A DNA stretch of 64,000 bases. It comes from UTCHB3 sp008363265 (GTDB lineage: Bacteria > Bacteroidota > Ignavibacteria > Ignavibacteriales > Ignavibacteriaceae). A program made the position numbers and the translations under genes. Location: the NCBI GenBank assembly GCA_045863055.1, contig BTUW01000001.1, positions 372,001 through 436,000 on the forward strand, read 5' to 3'. Positions 52,853 to 62,179 of this stretch are shown here, piece after piece (within the stretch, counting starts at the first letter, position 1; each line of letters opens with the position of its first letter). Under the pieces are notes generated by a model. The model was given only the letters and a program-made list of their open reading frames with translations, made no database searches and was not told the origin of the DNA.

Positions 52853-53411
52853 CGATTTTCGCGATGACTTCCGGCAACAACCCGTGCTCCTCCCTCAACA
52901 CAATCGCCGCTATCTCATCAGGTGATGTGGCAGCAGAGATATCAACCGGGCTTTGGGCGATGATCTCACCCTTGTCGTACTCTGAGTTAACATAGTGTAC
53001 GGTTGGTCCGGAAACCTTGTCACCCGCGGCAAAAACAGCCTCGTGCACGAAGTGACCGTACATCCCCTTCCCGCCGTATTTTGGCAGAAGAGCGGGGTGT
53101 ATGTTGATCATCTTTCCCTCGAACCGCTCCACAAATGTCTTTGGAACCAGTTGAAGGAAACCTGCAAGAACGATCAGCTGCACGCCGGCTCCTTCAAGAA
53201 GCGCTGCCGCTTCATCGAAACTCAATCCGTGTTTTCCGACCACAACAGTTTGAATTCCCTCACTCCGGGCGAACTCAAAAGCCATACAATCAGGTTTATC
53301 GCTCACCACATAAACCGTTTCCGCTAAATCTGTTAGCTTGCCGCTTTCAACTATTGCCCTAAGGTTTGAACCCCTACCAGAAACAAAAACAGCGAGCCGG
53401 AACTTCGACAT
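52836..53411 (-). CDS. purN: Phosphoribosylglycinamide formyltransferase
   Basis: 191 residues. Transfers a formyl group from 10-formyl-THF to GAR in purine synthesis. Motifs: VFVSGRGSNLRAIVESG, AGFLQLVPK, MINIHPALLPKYGGKGMYG (Asn/His of the active site) and VHYVNSEYDKGEIIAQSPVD (Asp region). The last four codons and the stop (KCEM then TGA) are written in ATTTCAC repeat units, so the C-terminus has been rewritten by an intergenic repeat; the enzyme core is intact. Confidence 0.95.
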   Translation of the reverse strand: MSKFRLAVFVSGRGSNLRAIVESGKLTDLAETVYVVSDKPDCMAFEFARSEGIQTVVVGKHGLSFDEAAALLEGAGVQLIVLAGFLQLVPKTFVERFEGKMINIHPALLPKYGGKGMYGHFVHEAVFAAGDKVSGPTVHYVNSEYDKGEIIAQSPVDISAATSPDEIAAIVLREEHGLLPEVIAKIAKCEM

Positions 53412-53415
53412 GATT

Positions 53416-55020
53416 CTACTTCGTCATCGAGAATATCTTGGCGGCCTTTACGAACTCACGGAAGAGTGGATGGGCCTTCGTGGCACGGCTCTTCAACTCC
53501 GGATGGAACTGAACACCAACGAACCACGGGTGATCCTTTATCTCTACCATCTCCACCAATAGCCCGTCGGGTGAGGTTCCGCTAATTACCATTCCGTTTG
53601 CAGTGAGGGCGTTCCTGAACTGGTTGTTCACTTCATATCTGTGGCGGTGACGCTCCCAGATGCTGGTTAAACCGTAGGCTTCCGCGGCCTTGGAATGCTC
53701 CTTGATCATGCAATTGTATGAGCCAAGCCGCATTGAGCCGCCCATGTTCTTGATCCCCTTTTGACCGGGCATCAGATCGATGACCGAGAAGGCACCTTTC
53801 TTAAATTCTGAACTGTTGGCCTTCGGTATGTGGCACTCGTTCCGGGCAAATTCGATGACAGCAAGCTGCATTCCGAGACAGATACCGAAGAAAGGTATGT
53901 TGTTCTTACGGGCGAAATTGATAGTCTTAATCTTACCCTCAATTCCCCTTACTCCGAAACCGCCGGGTACAAGTATTCCGCTCACGCCTTCGTACATCTC
54001 TGTTATATCGCCTGATTCACAGTCTTCCGAGTTGATCCAGCGTATTTTAACGCGGACATCATTTTCGGCTCCGGCGTGAATGAACGCTTCCATGATGCTC
54101 TTGTAGGCATCCCGGTAGTCGATATATTTTCCGGTGATCGCGATCTCTATCGAGTGACCCGGATTCTTGACCTTGGCTACAAACTTTTTCCACTGCGAGA
54201 GCTCGATCTTTGTGTCAGGCAGACGCATCTTCTTTAAAACGAGGAGGTCCATCTTCTCCTGATGAAGAAGAAGCGGCACTTCGTAGATGGTGTCACAGTC
54301 CTGCGTGGAGAACACGGCCTGAGGCTCAACGTTGCAGAAGGAGGCTATCTTCGATCTTATCTCCATCGAAAGGTTTCTTTCGGAGCGGCAAACAAGCATG
54401 TCGGGCTGAATTCCCAGCTCGAGCAGTGCTTTTACGGAATGCTGTGTGGGCTTGGTCTTCACTTCACCCGCGGATGTTATGTAGGGGACGTATGTAACGT
54501 GAATGCACATCGCGTTCTTCTTGCCGAGCTCGTGAAGCATCTGACGCACCGCCTCAATGAAAGGGAGACTCTCGATATCGCCTATGGTACCACCGATCTC
54601 GGTGATAATGATATCGTATTCGCCTGATTCACCCAGTTTGGACATCCTCCGCTTTATCTCGTCAGTTATGTGCGGGATCACCTGCACAGTGGCACCAAGG
54701 TATTCACCCTGTCGCTCTCGCGTTATCACATCGTAGTAGATCTGGCCGGTTGTGGTGTTGTTGGCCCGGTTCATGTTCAGACCCAGAAAACGCTCGTAAT
54801 GACCGAGATCGAGATCCGTCTCGGCCCCGTCCTCCGTTACATATACCTCACCATGCTGGAACGGATTCATCGTTCCGGGATCAACGTTTATGTAAGGATC
54901 AAACTTCTGGATGGTTACACGGTAACCCCGCTGCTTTAGAAGCAAGCCCAGAGACGCGGCAGTAATTCCTTTGCCGATCGACGAAACAACGCCACCGGTT
55001 ATGAATAAGTACTTAACCAA
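53416..55020 (-). CDS. pyrG: CTP synthase
   Basis: 534 residues. It aminates UTP to CTP using glutamine. The N-terminal synthetase domain opens with YLFITGGVVSSIGKGITAAS and includes YINVDPGTMNPFQHGEVYVT. The C-terminal class I glutaminase has the nucleophile Cys in FFGICLGMQLAVIEF and His-x-Glu in GVQFHPELKSR. The first codon is TTG (55018-55020), placing the expected M-x-K-Y start exactly; no ATG is available. purN follows by 4 bp. Confidence 0.97.
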   Translation of the reverse strand: MVKYLFITGGVVSSIGKGITAASLGLLLKQRGYRVTIQKFDPYINVDPGTMNPFQHGEVYVTEDGAETDLDLGHYERFLGLNMNRANNTTTGQIYYDVITRERQGEYLGATVQVIPHITDEIKRRMSKLGESGEYDIIITEIGGTIGDIESLPFIEAVRQMLHELGKKNAMCIHVTYVPYITSAGEVKTKPTQHSVKALLELGIQPDMLVCRSERNLSMEIRSKIASFCNVEPQAVFSTQDCDTIYEVPLLLHQEKMDLLVLKKMRLPDTKIELSQWKKFVAKVKNPGHSIEIAITGKYIDYRDAYKSIMEAFIHAGAENDVRVKIRWINSEDCESGDITEMYEGVSGILVPGGFGVRGIEGKIKTINFARKNNIPFFGICLGMQLAVIEFARNECHIPKANSSEFKKGAFSVIDLMPGQKGIKNMGGSMRLGSYNCMIKEHSKAAEAYGLTSIWERHRHRYEVNNQFRNALTANGMVISGTSPDGLLVEMVEIKDHPWFVGVQFHPELKSRATKAHPLFREFVKAAKIFSMTK

Positions 55021-55097
55021 CTTAATTCCGTAAAAGTAAATAATTTAAACTTCTAATATACTTATTAACGCCGCCTTTTTCAAAGAGAGGATACCTA

Positions 55098-55694
55098 TTA
55101 TTCGAGAACCCGGTTCCTGATATTATCCGCCCAGATTTTGTATGCTCCCCCGTTGATGTGGAGCCCGTCTTCGCTGAAACCGGGCGCAAGATTACCCGTC
55201 TCGTCACTCAATAGTATATTGTTGTCGATGTAAACAGCTCCATTATCCTCAGCGATCTGCCGTAACTCGTGGTTCACCGCGTCAATCGTCTGGTTAAGTA
55301 TCCCCGTCTGAAGCCTGTATTCCATAACAGGAAGAATCGACTGAAGATAGAGGCGCGCTTCAGTCTCTTTTTTAAATATTTTAAGCGTCTCCGAGATGTT
55401 CCGGACCACTTCACCCGGGTGGTAGTGCCGCTGAAGATCATTTACCCCGATGGTGATGAATACCTTTGAAGGCTGAAGTGCTGTGATCAGATCCACCCTC
55501 CGCAGCACTCCCCTTGTCGAATCCCCTGATACACCCCTGTTAACCACCCGCACTTCAGGAAAGAACTCCTGCCACTCGCACATCTCGGTTATACTGTCAC
55601 CGAGAAAAACAATCGCCCCTTTTTCAGGGGTCAAATTCTCAAAAAGTGTCGTTCTGTGAATATAATGGGGGTCCGGTTCAAATTTAATGCTCAT
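55098..55694 (-). CDS. SGNH/GDSL-family esterase
   Basis: 198 residues, no signal peptide. All four SGNH blocks are present: Ser in IVFLGDSITEMCEW, Gly in NRGVSGDSTRG, Asn in TIGVNDLQRH and the Asp/His pair in EDGLHINGGAY. It resembles small GDSL lipases and acetylesterases acting on acylated sugars or lipids; the real substrate is unknown. It lies 77 bp upstream of pyrG on the same strand and may be the first gene of the long operon or a separate unit. Confidence 0.9.
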   Translation of the reverse strand: MSIKFEPDPHYIHRTTLFENLTPEKGAIVFLGDSITEMCEWQEFFPEVRVVNRGVSGDSTRGVLRRVDLITALQPSKVFITIGVNDLQRHYHPGEVVRNISETLKIFKKETEARLYLQSILPVMEYRLQTGILNQTIDAVNHELRQIAEDNGAVYIDNNILLSDETGNLAPGFSEDGLHINGGAYKIWADNIRNRVLE

Positions 55695-55784
55695 CGCGGT
55701 GATTTTGTCTCCATATTTTTCATAATTTCGGTAATTGAAATTTAATTATTCCAAACCAATCAAATACAAATTTTCCGGAGCCTT

Positions 55785-57134
55785 ATGAAAGTTTACTCTA
55801 CTGCTTTCCTTGTCTCTCTTCTTGGCGTCATTTCACTTTTTCCACAGAAAGTTATCAAATCCCCTGACGGCACAGCCGAAGGATTCAGGCGCTACCCACT
55901 TTACGAAGAAGTAACAAACACATCATGCGGACCTTGTGCCAGCAGCAACCCGGTATTGAATGCTTATCTCGAGCAGATGCACGATTCACTCGTGGCGGTT
56001 ACCTACCACGCCTGGTGGCCCGGCGTTAACGATCCGATGTATCAGCACAATATTCAGCAGAACCGCGACCGTATCCAGTTCATGAAAGGTAACGTTAATG
56101 CCACACCATGGCTGAACGTTGATGGAATTATTGTGGATGTGTGGCCGTTCACACCGGCGAACCTCTCCGGAGCATACAACACCAGAATGGCAGTACCTGC
56201 ATCTGTGGGTCTTACTGTTTTCCACCAAAGGATATCACCGGACAGTGTTGAAGTGACGGTTCAGACTACAAATCTTTCCACCCTGCCGTCCGGGACATGG
56301 AAGCTTCGTGTGCTCGCGATTGAAGACCCTATTAATTACACAACAGCCCCCGGAAGCAACGGAGAAAGATTCTTCCCCCATGTATTCAGAAAAGCTGTAC
56401 CCACATCCGCCGGTGAAAACTACCCAACGGCGCCCGGAATGTACCAGTTCACCTACAGGTACAAGTTCGAGTCAGCATGGGTCGACAGCAACACATACGC
56501 CATTGCTTATGTGCAGGATGATGTAACAAAAGAGGTGTTGAACTCTTCAAGCAGCAGGTTCGCTTCATCAGTTCCTGTTGAACTTACATCCTTCACCGCG
56601 ACAAGTCAAAGCAAAGGCATTCTGCTCGAGTGGACAACAGCATCGGAGACTAACAACTACGGCTTTGAGATTGAGAAAAGTACAGACGGGAATATTTACA
56701 GCACGGAAGCTTTCATAGCGGGTAAAGGAACAACCCTCGCTGAAACAAACTACTCTTATTTCATCACAGGTCTTCCGAACGGCGAGGTTTATGTGCGACT
56801 GAAACAGATCGACTACGATGGAACGGCTACCTACACAAAAGTTGAAACCGTTAATTTCGACCTTGTTCCTGAAAACCTGACGATCCACAGCAACTACCCA
56901 AACCCGTTCAATCCATCAACCGTTATCCGCTATGCCCTGCCCGCTGACGGTTTCGCCGAAATGAAGGTTTACAACGCCACCGGTGAATTGGTCAAAGTTC
57001 TCATTAGCGGTGAAATGCCCGCGGGTCAGCATCAGGTAACCTTCGATGCCACCGGCCTCAACTCAGGTGTTTATTTCGTCCGCCTTGTTTCAAAAAGCGG
57101 GCAAAGCATAAGAAAAGTTAGCCTTCTTAAATAA
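55785..57134 (+). CDS. T9SS cargo with Omp28/thioredoxin-like domain and type A sorting domain
   Basis: 449 residues with a signal peptide (about 1-20). Residues about 35-250 look like the Omp28-related domain: PLYEEVTNTSCGPCASSNPV holds a CGPC redox motif of thioredoxin type. A VPVELTSFTATSQSKGILLE spacer and WTTASETNNYGFEIEKS follow, then the sorting domain HSNYPNPFNPSTVIRYALPA to IRKVSLLK. It is a surface protein that could make or reduce disulfides or simply keep the fold. It shares the spacer and sorting module with the cargo at 40.7-42.5 kb. Confidence 0.88.
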   Translation: MKVYSTAFLVSLLGVISLFPQKVIKSPDGTAEGFRRYPLYEEVTNTSCGPCASSNPVLNAYLEQMHDSLVAVTYHAWWPGVNDPMYQHNIQQNRDRIQFMKGNVNATPWLNVDGIIVDVWPFTPANLSGAYNTRMAVPASVGLTVFHQRISPDSVEVTVQTTNLSTLPSGTWKLRVLAIEDPINYTTAPGSNGERFFPHVFRKAVPTSAGENYPTAPGMYQFTYRYKFESAWVDSNTYAIAYVQDDVTKEVLNSSSSRFASSVPVELTSFTATSQSKGILLEWTTASETNNYGFEIEKSTDGNIYSTEAFIAGKGTTLAETNYSYFITGLPNGEVYVRLKQIDYDGTATYTKVETVNFDLVPENLTIHSNYPNPFNPSTVIRYALPADGFAEMKVYNATGELVKVLISGEMPAGQHQVTFDATGLNSGVYFVRLVSKSGQSIRKVSLLK

Positions 57135-57139
57135 CTTTA

Positions 57140-57212
57140 TTTAGTGTGGAGTGTATAGTTTGGAGTAAGGAGGGATTATCTCTACACTCTATACTCTACA
57201 CTCCACACTAAA
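57140..57212. repeat. Inverted repeat with 16-bp perfect arms (TAGTGTGGAGTG family)
   Basis: TTTAGTGTGGAGTGTA (57140-57155) pairs perfectly with TACACTCCACACTAAA (57197-57212). It starts 5 bp after the stop of the T9SS cargo gene and lies between convergent genes. Same family as 4401-4545; it may act as a two-way transcription end. Confidence 0.8.
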
Positions 57213-57216
57213 ACCT

Positions 57217-57245
57217 CACATTTCACATTTCACATTTCACATTTC
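57217..57245. repeat. ATTTCAC tandem repeat at the end of the OmpA-type gene
   Basis: Four adjoining ATTTCAC units end immediately before the stop codon (minus strand) of the VWA-OmpA lipoprotein gene at 57246. The same unit overlaps the purN stop at 52.83 kb. Confidence 0.75.
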
Positions 57246-58601
57246 CTAATACCTGATTACAAACTCCGTCCTTCTATTAGCGGCTCTTCCCTCTTCGGTG
57301 GTGTTGTCGGCAGCGGGTTGGGAGTCTCCGAAACCTTTGGAGGTGATCCTTGTGCCATCGATACCGTGTTTTATAAGTTCTTCCTTTACGGCATCGGCGC
57401 GCTGCTGAGACAGTTTCAGGTTGAAGGCCTTGTCACCCACATTATCGGTGTGGCCGCTGATATCGATCTTGAACTGCGGGTACTTCCCGAGAAGATCAAC
57501 CACGGATAAAAGTGCGCGGTCCGATTCAGGTCTGAGGCTGTACTTCCCGAAATCGAAGTAGATCGAAAGAAGCACCGGAATGTTCACTTCAGGGGTGTTA
57601 TTGAAGCTGGCAAAAGTTTCTATTTCATACTCAGGCATGCAGAATTTGATCCCGACATTATGGTCGCCGAACTCAACAGGTGTGTACTGGAAGATGTACG
57701 CGTGACTTACCCTCCTGTAAATATCCGCGTACACCCTCTGGAACTCGGATGACATGTACATGTGATTGTAAGTTCCGCCGGTCAGAACCGCGAGTTCTTT
57801 CAGGAAGTCCTTGTTTATTTCGGTGCCGAAGTCGATGGCGCAGATCGTAACGTCATTCTCGAGCGCGTACTCGACCAGTGAATCGAGCGATCCGCTGCTT
57901 TCGTTGCCGTCGGTGTAGACAATAAGTATCTTCTCTTCCTGAGTGGCACCGGCAAGGGCATCGATACCGGTGAATATAGCCTTTGTTAGGGCCGACTTTC
58001 CGCCGTACCCCTCAACTCCCGTTGGGGCAAGCTTGCCGAGAAGCTGCTCTGATCGTGTGGTCAGAGGCACTTCCAAAACGGCTTTGTCGTCATATTTAAT
58101 GATCGAAATGGCGTCGTCAGCGTGTTTCATCCTGACAAGATCCGCGGCGGCTCCCTGAATAAGATTGGCACGGTCGTCACCGATCGATCCGCTGTGATCC
58201 ATCACGAGTGAGATCGCGATCGGCCGTATTATGGCTCCAGGTACTTCAGCGAGGAGATAATCTTTTACCGGATATGTTCTGCCGTTCACCTCCTCAGTGA
58301 AGCTGCACCACTTCCTTAGCCAGTCGCCTTCAAGAGCGTTGGTCAGCATGATACCGTCAGAATTAAGAAGATTGAAGTAGATGCGAATACTGTCGGCATC
58401 GAAGGCCTCAACACGGCTTACGGAGAGGGAGGGACTCTGGATGTTGAGCTCGCTGACCTTGGTTATGCCGCTGACGTAGACGGGCTTGTAACCCGCCGGG
58501 GGTGCTGAATCCTCTTTCAGACTTTCAACCGGTGTCGAACATCCCGCGAGGATCAGGGTAAGAACCAATGTACCAAATAAATGAAGTACAAATCTTTTCA
58601 T
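57246..58601 (-). CDS. VWA-OmpA outer-membrane lipoprotein
   Basis: 451 residues. Lipoprotein signal with lipobox LAGC (Cys near 21). A von Willebrand A domain (about 130-300) has the MIDAS start VMDHSGSIGDDRANLIQG and VYTDGNESSGSLDS. The C-terminal OmpA-like peptidoglycan-binding domain (about 340-451) has ISGHTDNVGDKAFNLKLSQQ and GFGDSQPAADNTTEEGRAAN. It probably ties the outer membrane to the wall while the VWA domain binds a partner through a metal ion. Partner unknown. Confidence 0.9.
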   Translation of the reverse strand: MKRFVLHLFGTLVLTLILAGCSTPVESLKEDSAPPAGYKPVYVSGITKVSELNIQSPSLSVSRVEAFDADSIRIYFNLLNSDGIMLTNALEGDWLRKWCSFTEEVNGRTYPVKDYLLAEVPGAIIRPIAISLVMDHSGSIGDDRANLIQGAAADLVRMKHADDAISIIKYDDKAVLEVPLTTRSEQLLGKLAPTGVEGYGGKSALTKAIFTGIDALAGATQEEKILIVYTDGNESSGSLDSLVEYALENDVTICAIDFGTEINKDFLKELAVLTGGTYNHMYMSSEFQRVYADIYRRVSHAYIFQYTPVEFGDHNVGIKFCMPEYEIETFASFNNTPEVNIPVLLSIYFDFGKYSLRPESDRALLSVVDLLGKYPQFKIDISGHTDNVGDKAFNLKLSQQRADAVKEELIKHGIDGTRITSKGFGDSQPAADNTTEEGRAANRRTEFVIRY

Positions 58602-58632
58602 AAAGACTCCGTTCTGTTTCGATTAAAAAATA

Positions 58633-58667
58633 ATTAAAAAATGAGATCCGGGTGTTGCCCCGGATCA
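58633..58667 (-). terminator. Rho-independent terminator of the DinB gene
   Basis: On the minus strand GATCCGGG, a short loop and CCCGGATC form an 8-bp stem followed by TCATTTTTTAATTATTTTTT. It lies about 60 bp after the DinB stop. Confidence 0.85.
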
Positions 58668-58728
58668 CAAATCCCGGCTTAAATATTCATGAGCCGAACA
58701 CTCACCACTAACCACTCACCACTAACCA

Positions 58729-59226
58729 CTATTGATCATCTGCCGTCGGCCCGTAAAGCCCGGGAACTTTAAGATCGTTCATCCTGAGATATACTGTCAG
58801 CTGCCCGCGGTGGTGGATCATATGGTTAAGGATCGTTGCTTTCAGCACATTCTGCCTCGGCATCGCGAAAACAACCTGCTCGTTGAAGTAAAATGTCCAG
58901 GTTTCATTCAGTTGATCCTGAGTAAGACCACCGAGGATATCCAGAAATTCGGCCACAACCGAGTCAAATTTGGTGAGGAGCTCCTCCTTCGTGTCCGGAA
59001 GTTCCTTATCGTTCTGAGCATCTTCCATAGTCATTCTGTATTCGTTGTGCTTTACTGTCCAGAGTCCCCAGCTTGCAACATTCGCGAGGTGGGCGGTAAG
59101 ATCACCAAAAGCGAAAGACTTTGGATGTGGCTTGTAGTCAACTTTTTCGAAATCAACTGCTTCAAGTACCCTTCTGGTACCCTTCAGTTCATTTTCAAAT
59201 TCGATCTTGAGTTCTTGTGCTGTCAT
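58729..59226 (-). CDS. DinB-family putative metal-dependent hydrolase
   Basis: 165 residues, four-helix bundle. The DinB metal-site histidines appear in DLTAHLANVASWG (near residue 46) and LNHMIHHRGQLTVYLRM (near 135-140). DinB proteins act as thiol-dependent S-transferases or have unknown substrates. GGAG lies 6 bases before the ATG. Own terminator, so a single-gene unit. Confidence 0.88.
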   Translation of the reverse strand: MTAQELKIEFENELKGTRRVLEAVDFEKVDYKPHPKSFAFGDLTAHLANVASWGLWTVKHNEYRMTMEDAQNDKELPDTKEELLTKFDSVVAEFLDILGGLTQDQLNETWTFYFNEQVVFAMPRQNVLKATILNHMIHHRGQLTVYLRMNDLKVPGLYGPTADDQ

Positions 59227-59347
59227 TGTTTCTCCATTATTAAAAAATTTTAGAACAGAATTTACGCATTAAGAGCGGTTAAATCCTTTAAAAGTTGATG
59301 AATGGTTGTAGAAGATTTTCTACATATTAATTTAGCTCGTAATTATT

Positions 59348-59355
59348 TATATTTG
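59348..59355 (+). promoter_or_regulatory. Candidate -7 element, possibly leaderless (TATATTTG)
   Basis: TATATTTG ends 5 bases before the ATG at 59361. No Shine-Dalgarno is present. If used, transcription would begin at or very near the start codon of the Cys-rich protein. Confidence 0.4.
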
Positions 59356-59360
59356 TAATC

Positions 59361-59858
59361 ATGAATAGCAAAAAGTTTATCTCTTTCATTCTGCTTCTTT
59401 TCTTCCTCTCATCCACCGGAGTGCCGCAGGTTATTCACCGGTGCAACCTGACGGGTGAAAAGTCGTTCGATGTCTGCGCCGCGTGTAGCACCGAAGAGCA
59501 CGAGGAGATGGTTGCTTGCTGTAAGGCAGAACCCGTTGAGCAGCCCTCATGCTGCGAAGAGGAACAGCCGGCGGCAAACGCCAACAATAATGATGCGTCT
59601 TCAGTTACATCCTCCACGGATGTTTCCTGCTGCACAGATCAGATCAACCTTCTTAAGATCAGCGACGATTACTCCGCTACCGGATTCGCTAAAACCGGCG
59701 ACGCGGGGCGCGTTATCGTTGCCACAGTCGATTTTTCAACCGTTATATCCGGTAATGCTTCGATAGTTTCGGAGTTTCAGGATATACCGCCACCACTTTT
59801 TGGCAAACACCTCCTCTTCTCGATCCACCAGCTAAAAATAGCGACACCTCTTTCTTAA
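59361..59858 (+). CDS. Cys-rich exported protein of the HYC_CC_PP type
   Basis: 165 residues with a signal peptide (about 1-22). Cysteines cluster in IHRCNLTGEK, FDVCAACSTEE, VACCKAE, PSCCEEE and SCCTDQ, and the C-terminal DIPPPLFGKHLLFSIHQLK supplies the PP motif. This layout resembles the HYC_CC_PP proteins of Bacteroidota, often found beside metal-related TonB receptors; here the first motif reads HRC instead of HYC. It probably binds a thiophilic metal such as copper; that is inference from cysteines and neighbours. Co-directional with the receptor 107 bp downstream. Confidence 0.75.
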   Translation: MNSKKFISFILLLFFLSSTGVPQVIHRCNLTGEKSFDVCAACSTEEHEEMVACCKAEPVEQPSCCEEEQPAANANNNDASSVTSSTDVSCCTDQINLLKISDDYSATGFAKTGDAGRVIVATVDFSTVISGNASIVSEFQDIPPPLFGKHLLFSIHQLKIATPLS

Positions 59859-59965
59859 GGTTCAACAGAACCGTTTCCGCTTCTGTTTCCATGAATAACG
59901 CGCCGGGTTAAAGAAACCTGTGTGCCGATTATTCGAAGTATTCAACCTTGAATTGAGGAAAAACA

Positions 59966-62161
59966 ATGAAAATCAAAATATTATTGGCGCTGGCGCTCTT
60001 CGCCTTGCCATCCGTGGCTCAGACACTTAAAGGAAAAGTGTTTGAACTGAATGAAAAAAATGAAAAAACCCCTCTTGTATCTGCCAATGTTTTCTGGCGC
60101 GATGCCAAAACAGGGACTACCACAGATGCAGACGGCAGTTTCTCGTTACCGAAACCCGCGACCAAAACCGCGTTCCTGATAGTAAGCTATACAGGATATG
60201 TTGCCGATACGATCGAAGTTGCAAAGACAAAAGACTCGATCGAGATAGTTCTCACCCTCAACACGCAACTTCACGAAGTGGTGATCTCAGCCGAGCGCTC
60301 TTCCCGCTTCATTGATGATGAAGAAGTCGGTTACATTGAAGTGGTTACCAACAAAGAACTTCTTAAGGCCGCTTGCTGCAACCTCGGGGAGAGCTTCACG
60401 ACCAACGCTTCGGTGGATGTCTCTTATCAAGACGCGGTCACCGGCGCGAAGCAGATCCAACTGCTCGGCCTCGCGGGAGCCTATACACAGATGCTCTTCG
60501 AAAATGTACCTTCACTTAACGGTCTCGGTAACTCTTTCGGTCTCGGTTTCGTGCCGGGTCCATGGATATCAGAGATAAATATCTCGAAAGGCTCCGCTTC
60601 TGTGGTTAACGGCTATGAGTCGATATCGGGTCAGATCAATGTGGCCTACAAAAAACCAAGCGATGCCGAGAGGTACTACTTTAACGCTTTCCAGAGTTCA
60701 CACTACAAAACCGATCTTAACGCGAATACAACGATCGAACTCTCGGAACACCTGAGCACCATCCTTCTTGCTCACTCAAACTTCGTTTCGAAGGGGCTCG
60801 ACAACAATAACGACTCCTTCATCGACGATCCTAAATCCGCTCAGTACAACTTCATGAACCGCTGGCAGCTTCATACCGACTTCGGTCTCGAATCGCAGTT
60901 CGGGGTGCAGTACCTTACCGAAAAGAAAACGGGCGGGCAGCTCGTTCCGATGGCATCAGGTAAACAGTACCGGATCGATATCGACTCGCGACACTTCGAT
61001 ATCAATACAAAAACAGGATATGTTTTTGACGCGGAAAACTACACAAGTCTCGGGCTGGTACTCGACCTTTATCAGCATGATCAAAACACCCTCTTCGGCG
61101 AGAGAAAATATGACGGTACCCAGAATATCTTCTTCTCCAAACTGATCTTCGAAACCCGCTGGGCTGAAGAAACTCACAAACTGATCACCGGCGCCAGTTT
61201 CACGGTTGATAAGTTAACGGAGGATCTCGGCACATTCAAACAGGAAAAAACGGAGAACATCCCCGGACTCTTCCTTGAATACAACTATTCGCCGAATAAC
61301 CTCTTCTCAGTAGTTCCCGGTATCAGGGTCGATTTCCACAACCTGTTCGGCACCCTGGTTACACCAAGGATCCACATCAAGTATAACTTCGATGAGAACA
61401 CGATCCTGAGAGCATCAGCCGGCATGGGCTACAGATCGGTTAACATCTATACAAACAGCCTCAACTGGATGGCCAGCTCGCGTCAGTTCGTTGTGAACAC
61501 TTCCCTCCCCTACGAGGAAGCTTTGAACTATGGACTTAACCTTACGCGTTACTTTATGATAAACGGCCGCGAACTGAGGATCACTGCCGACTACTACAGA
61601 ACCGACTTCCGGAAGCAGGTGGTTACCGATATCGATACCGACCCCGGAAAGGTGCTTTTCTACGACCTGAATGGTGAGTCATACTCTAACAGCTACCAGA
61701 TCGAAGTGGGTTATCAGATACTACCGAGACTCGATGTAACTGCCGCTTACCGCTACACCGATGTGAAGTCGACCTACAACGGCCAACTCCGCACAGCGCC
61801 TATGCAGAGCAGATACAAAATACTAACCACGGTTTCGTGGGCTGACCATTACAGGGAATGGGTGTTCGACGCTACATTTCTGCTGAACGGACCGGGAAGG
61901 ATCCCATCCACGGCCTCGAATCCACTTCAGTACAGACGCGAGGAGAACTTCGATGCATACATGAACATCAACGCTCAGATTACAAGGAAGTTCGATCTCT
62001 TTGATGTCTATCTCGGAGCCGAGAATATTACAGACTACAAACAGCCGAACCCGGTTATCGGTGCTGATGACCCATTTGGTAAATATTTTGACGCGGCAAT
62101 GATCTGGGGTCCCGTTTCAGGACGCAAGATCTACGCCGGAGTAAGACTTTCAGTTTTTTAA
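59966..62161 (+). CDS. TonB-dependent outer-membrane receptor, probable metal transporter
   Basis: 731 residues with signal peptide (AQT cleavage area). An N-terminal carboxypeptidase-like Ig fold (about 20-95, LKGKVFELNEKNEKTPLVSA) is followed by the plug (about 105-230) with LLKAACCNLGESFTTNASVD and GAKQIQLLGLAGAYTQMLFE, then a 22-strand barrel ending in IYAGVRLSVF. The CC pair in the plug and the neighbours (Cys-rich protein, YHS protein) point to uptake or handling of a heavy metal, possibly copper. No TonB box can be identified with certainty. Start has GAGGAAAAACA before the ATG. Confidence 0.9.
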   Translation: MKIKILLALALFALPSVAQTLKGKVFELNEKNEKTPLVSANVFWRDAKTGTTTDADGSFSLPKPATKTAFLIVSYTGYVADTIEVAKTKDSIEIVLTLNTQLHEVVISAERSSRFIDDEEVGYIEVVTNKELLKAACCNLGESFTTNASVDVSYQDAVTGAKQIQLLGLAGAYTQMLFENVPSLNGLGNSFGLGFVPGPWISEINISKGSASVVNGYESISGQINVAYKKPSDAERYYFNAFQSSHYKTDLNANTTIELSEHLSTILLAHSNFVSKGLDNNNDSFIDDPKSAQYNFMNRWQLHTDFGLESQFGVQYLTEKKTGGQLVPMASGKQYRIDIDSRHFDINTKTGYVFDAENYTSLGLVLDLYQHDQNTLFGERKYDGTQNIFFSKLIFETRWAEETHKLITGASFTVDKLTEDLGTFKQEKTENIPGLFLEYNYSPNNLFSVVPGIRVDFHNLFGTLVTPRIHIKYNFDENTILRASAGMGYRSVNIYTNSLNWMASSRQFVVNTSLPYEEALNYGLNLTRYFMINGRELRITADYYRTDFRKQVVTDIDTDPGKVLFYDLNGESYSNSYQIEVGYQILPRLDVTAAYRYTDVKSTYNGQLRTAPMQSRYKILTTVSWADHYREWVFDATFLLNGPGRIPSTASNPLQYRREENFDAYMNINAQITRKFDLFDVYLGAENITDYKQPNPVIGADDPFGKYFDAAMIWGPVSGRKIYAGVRLSVF

Positions 62162-62179
62162 CCTAAAAGGAGCACTAAC

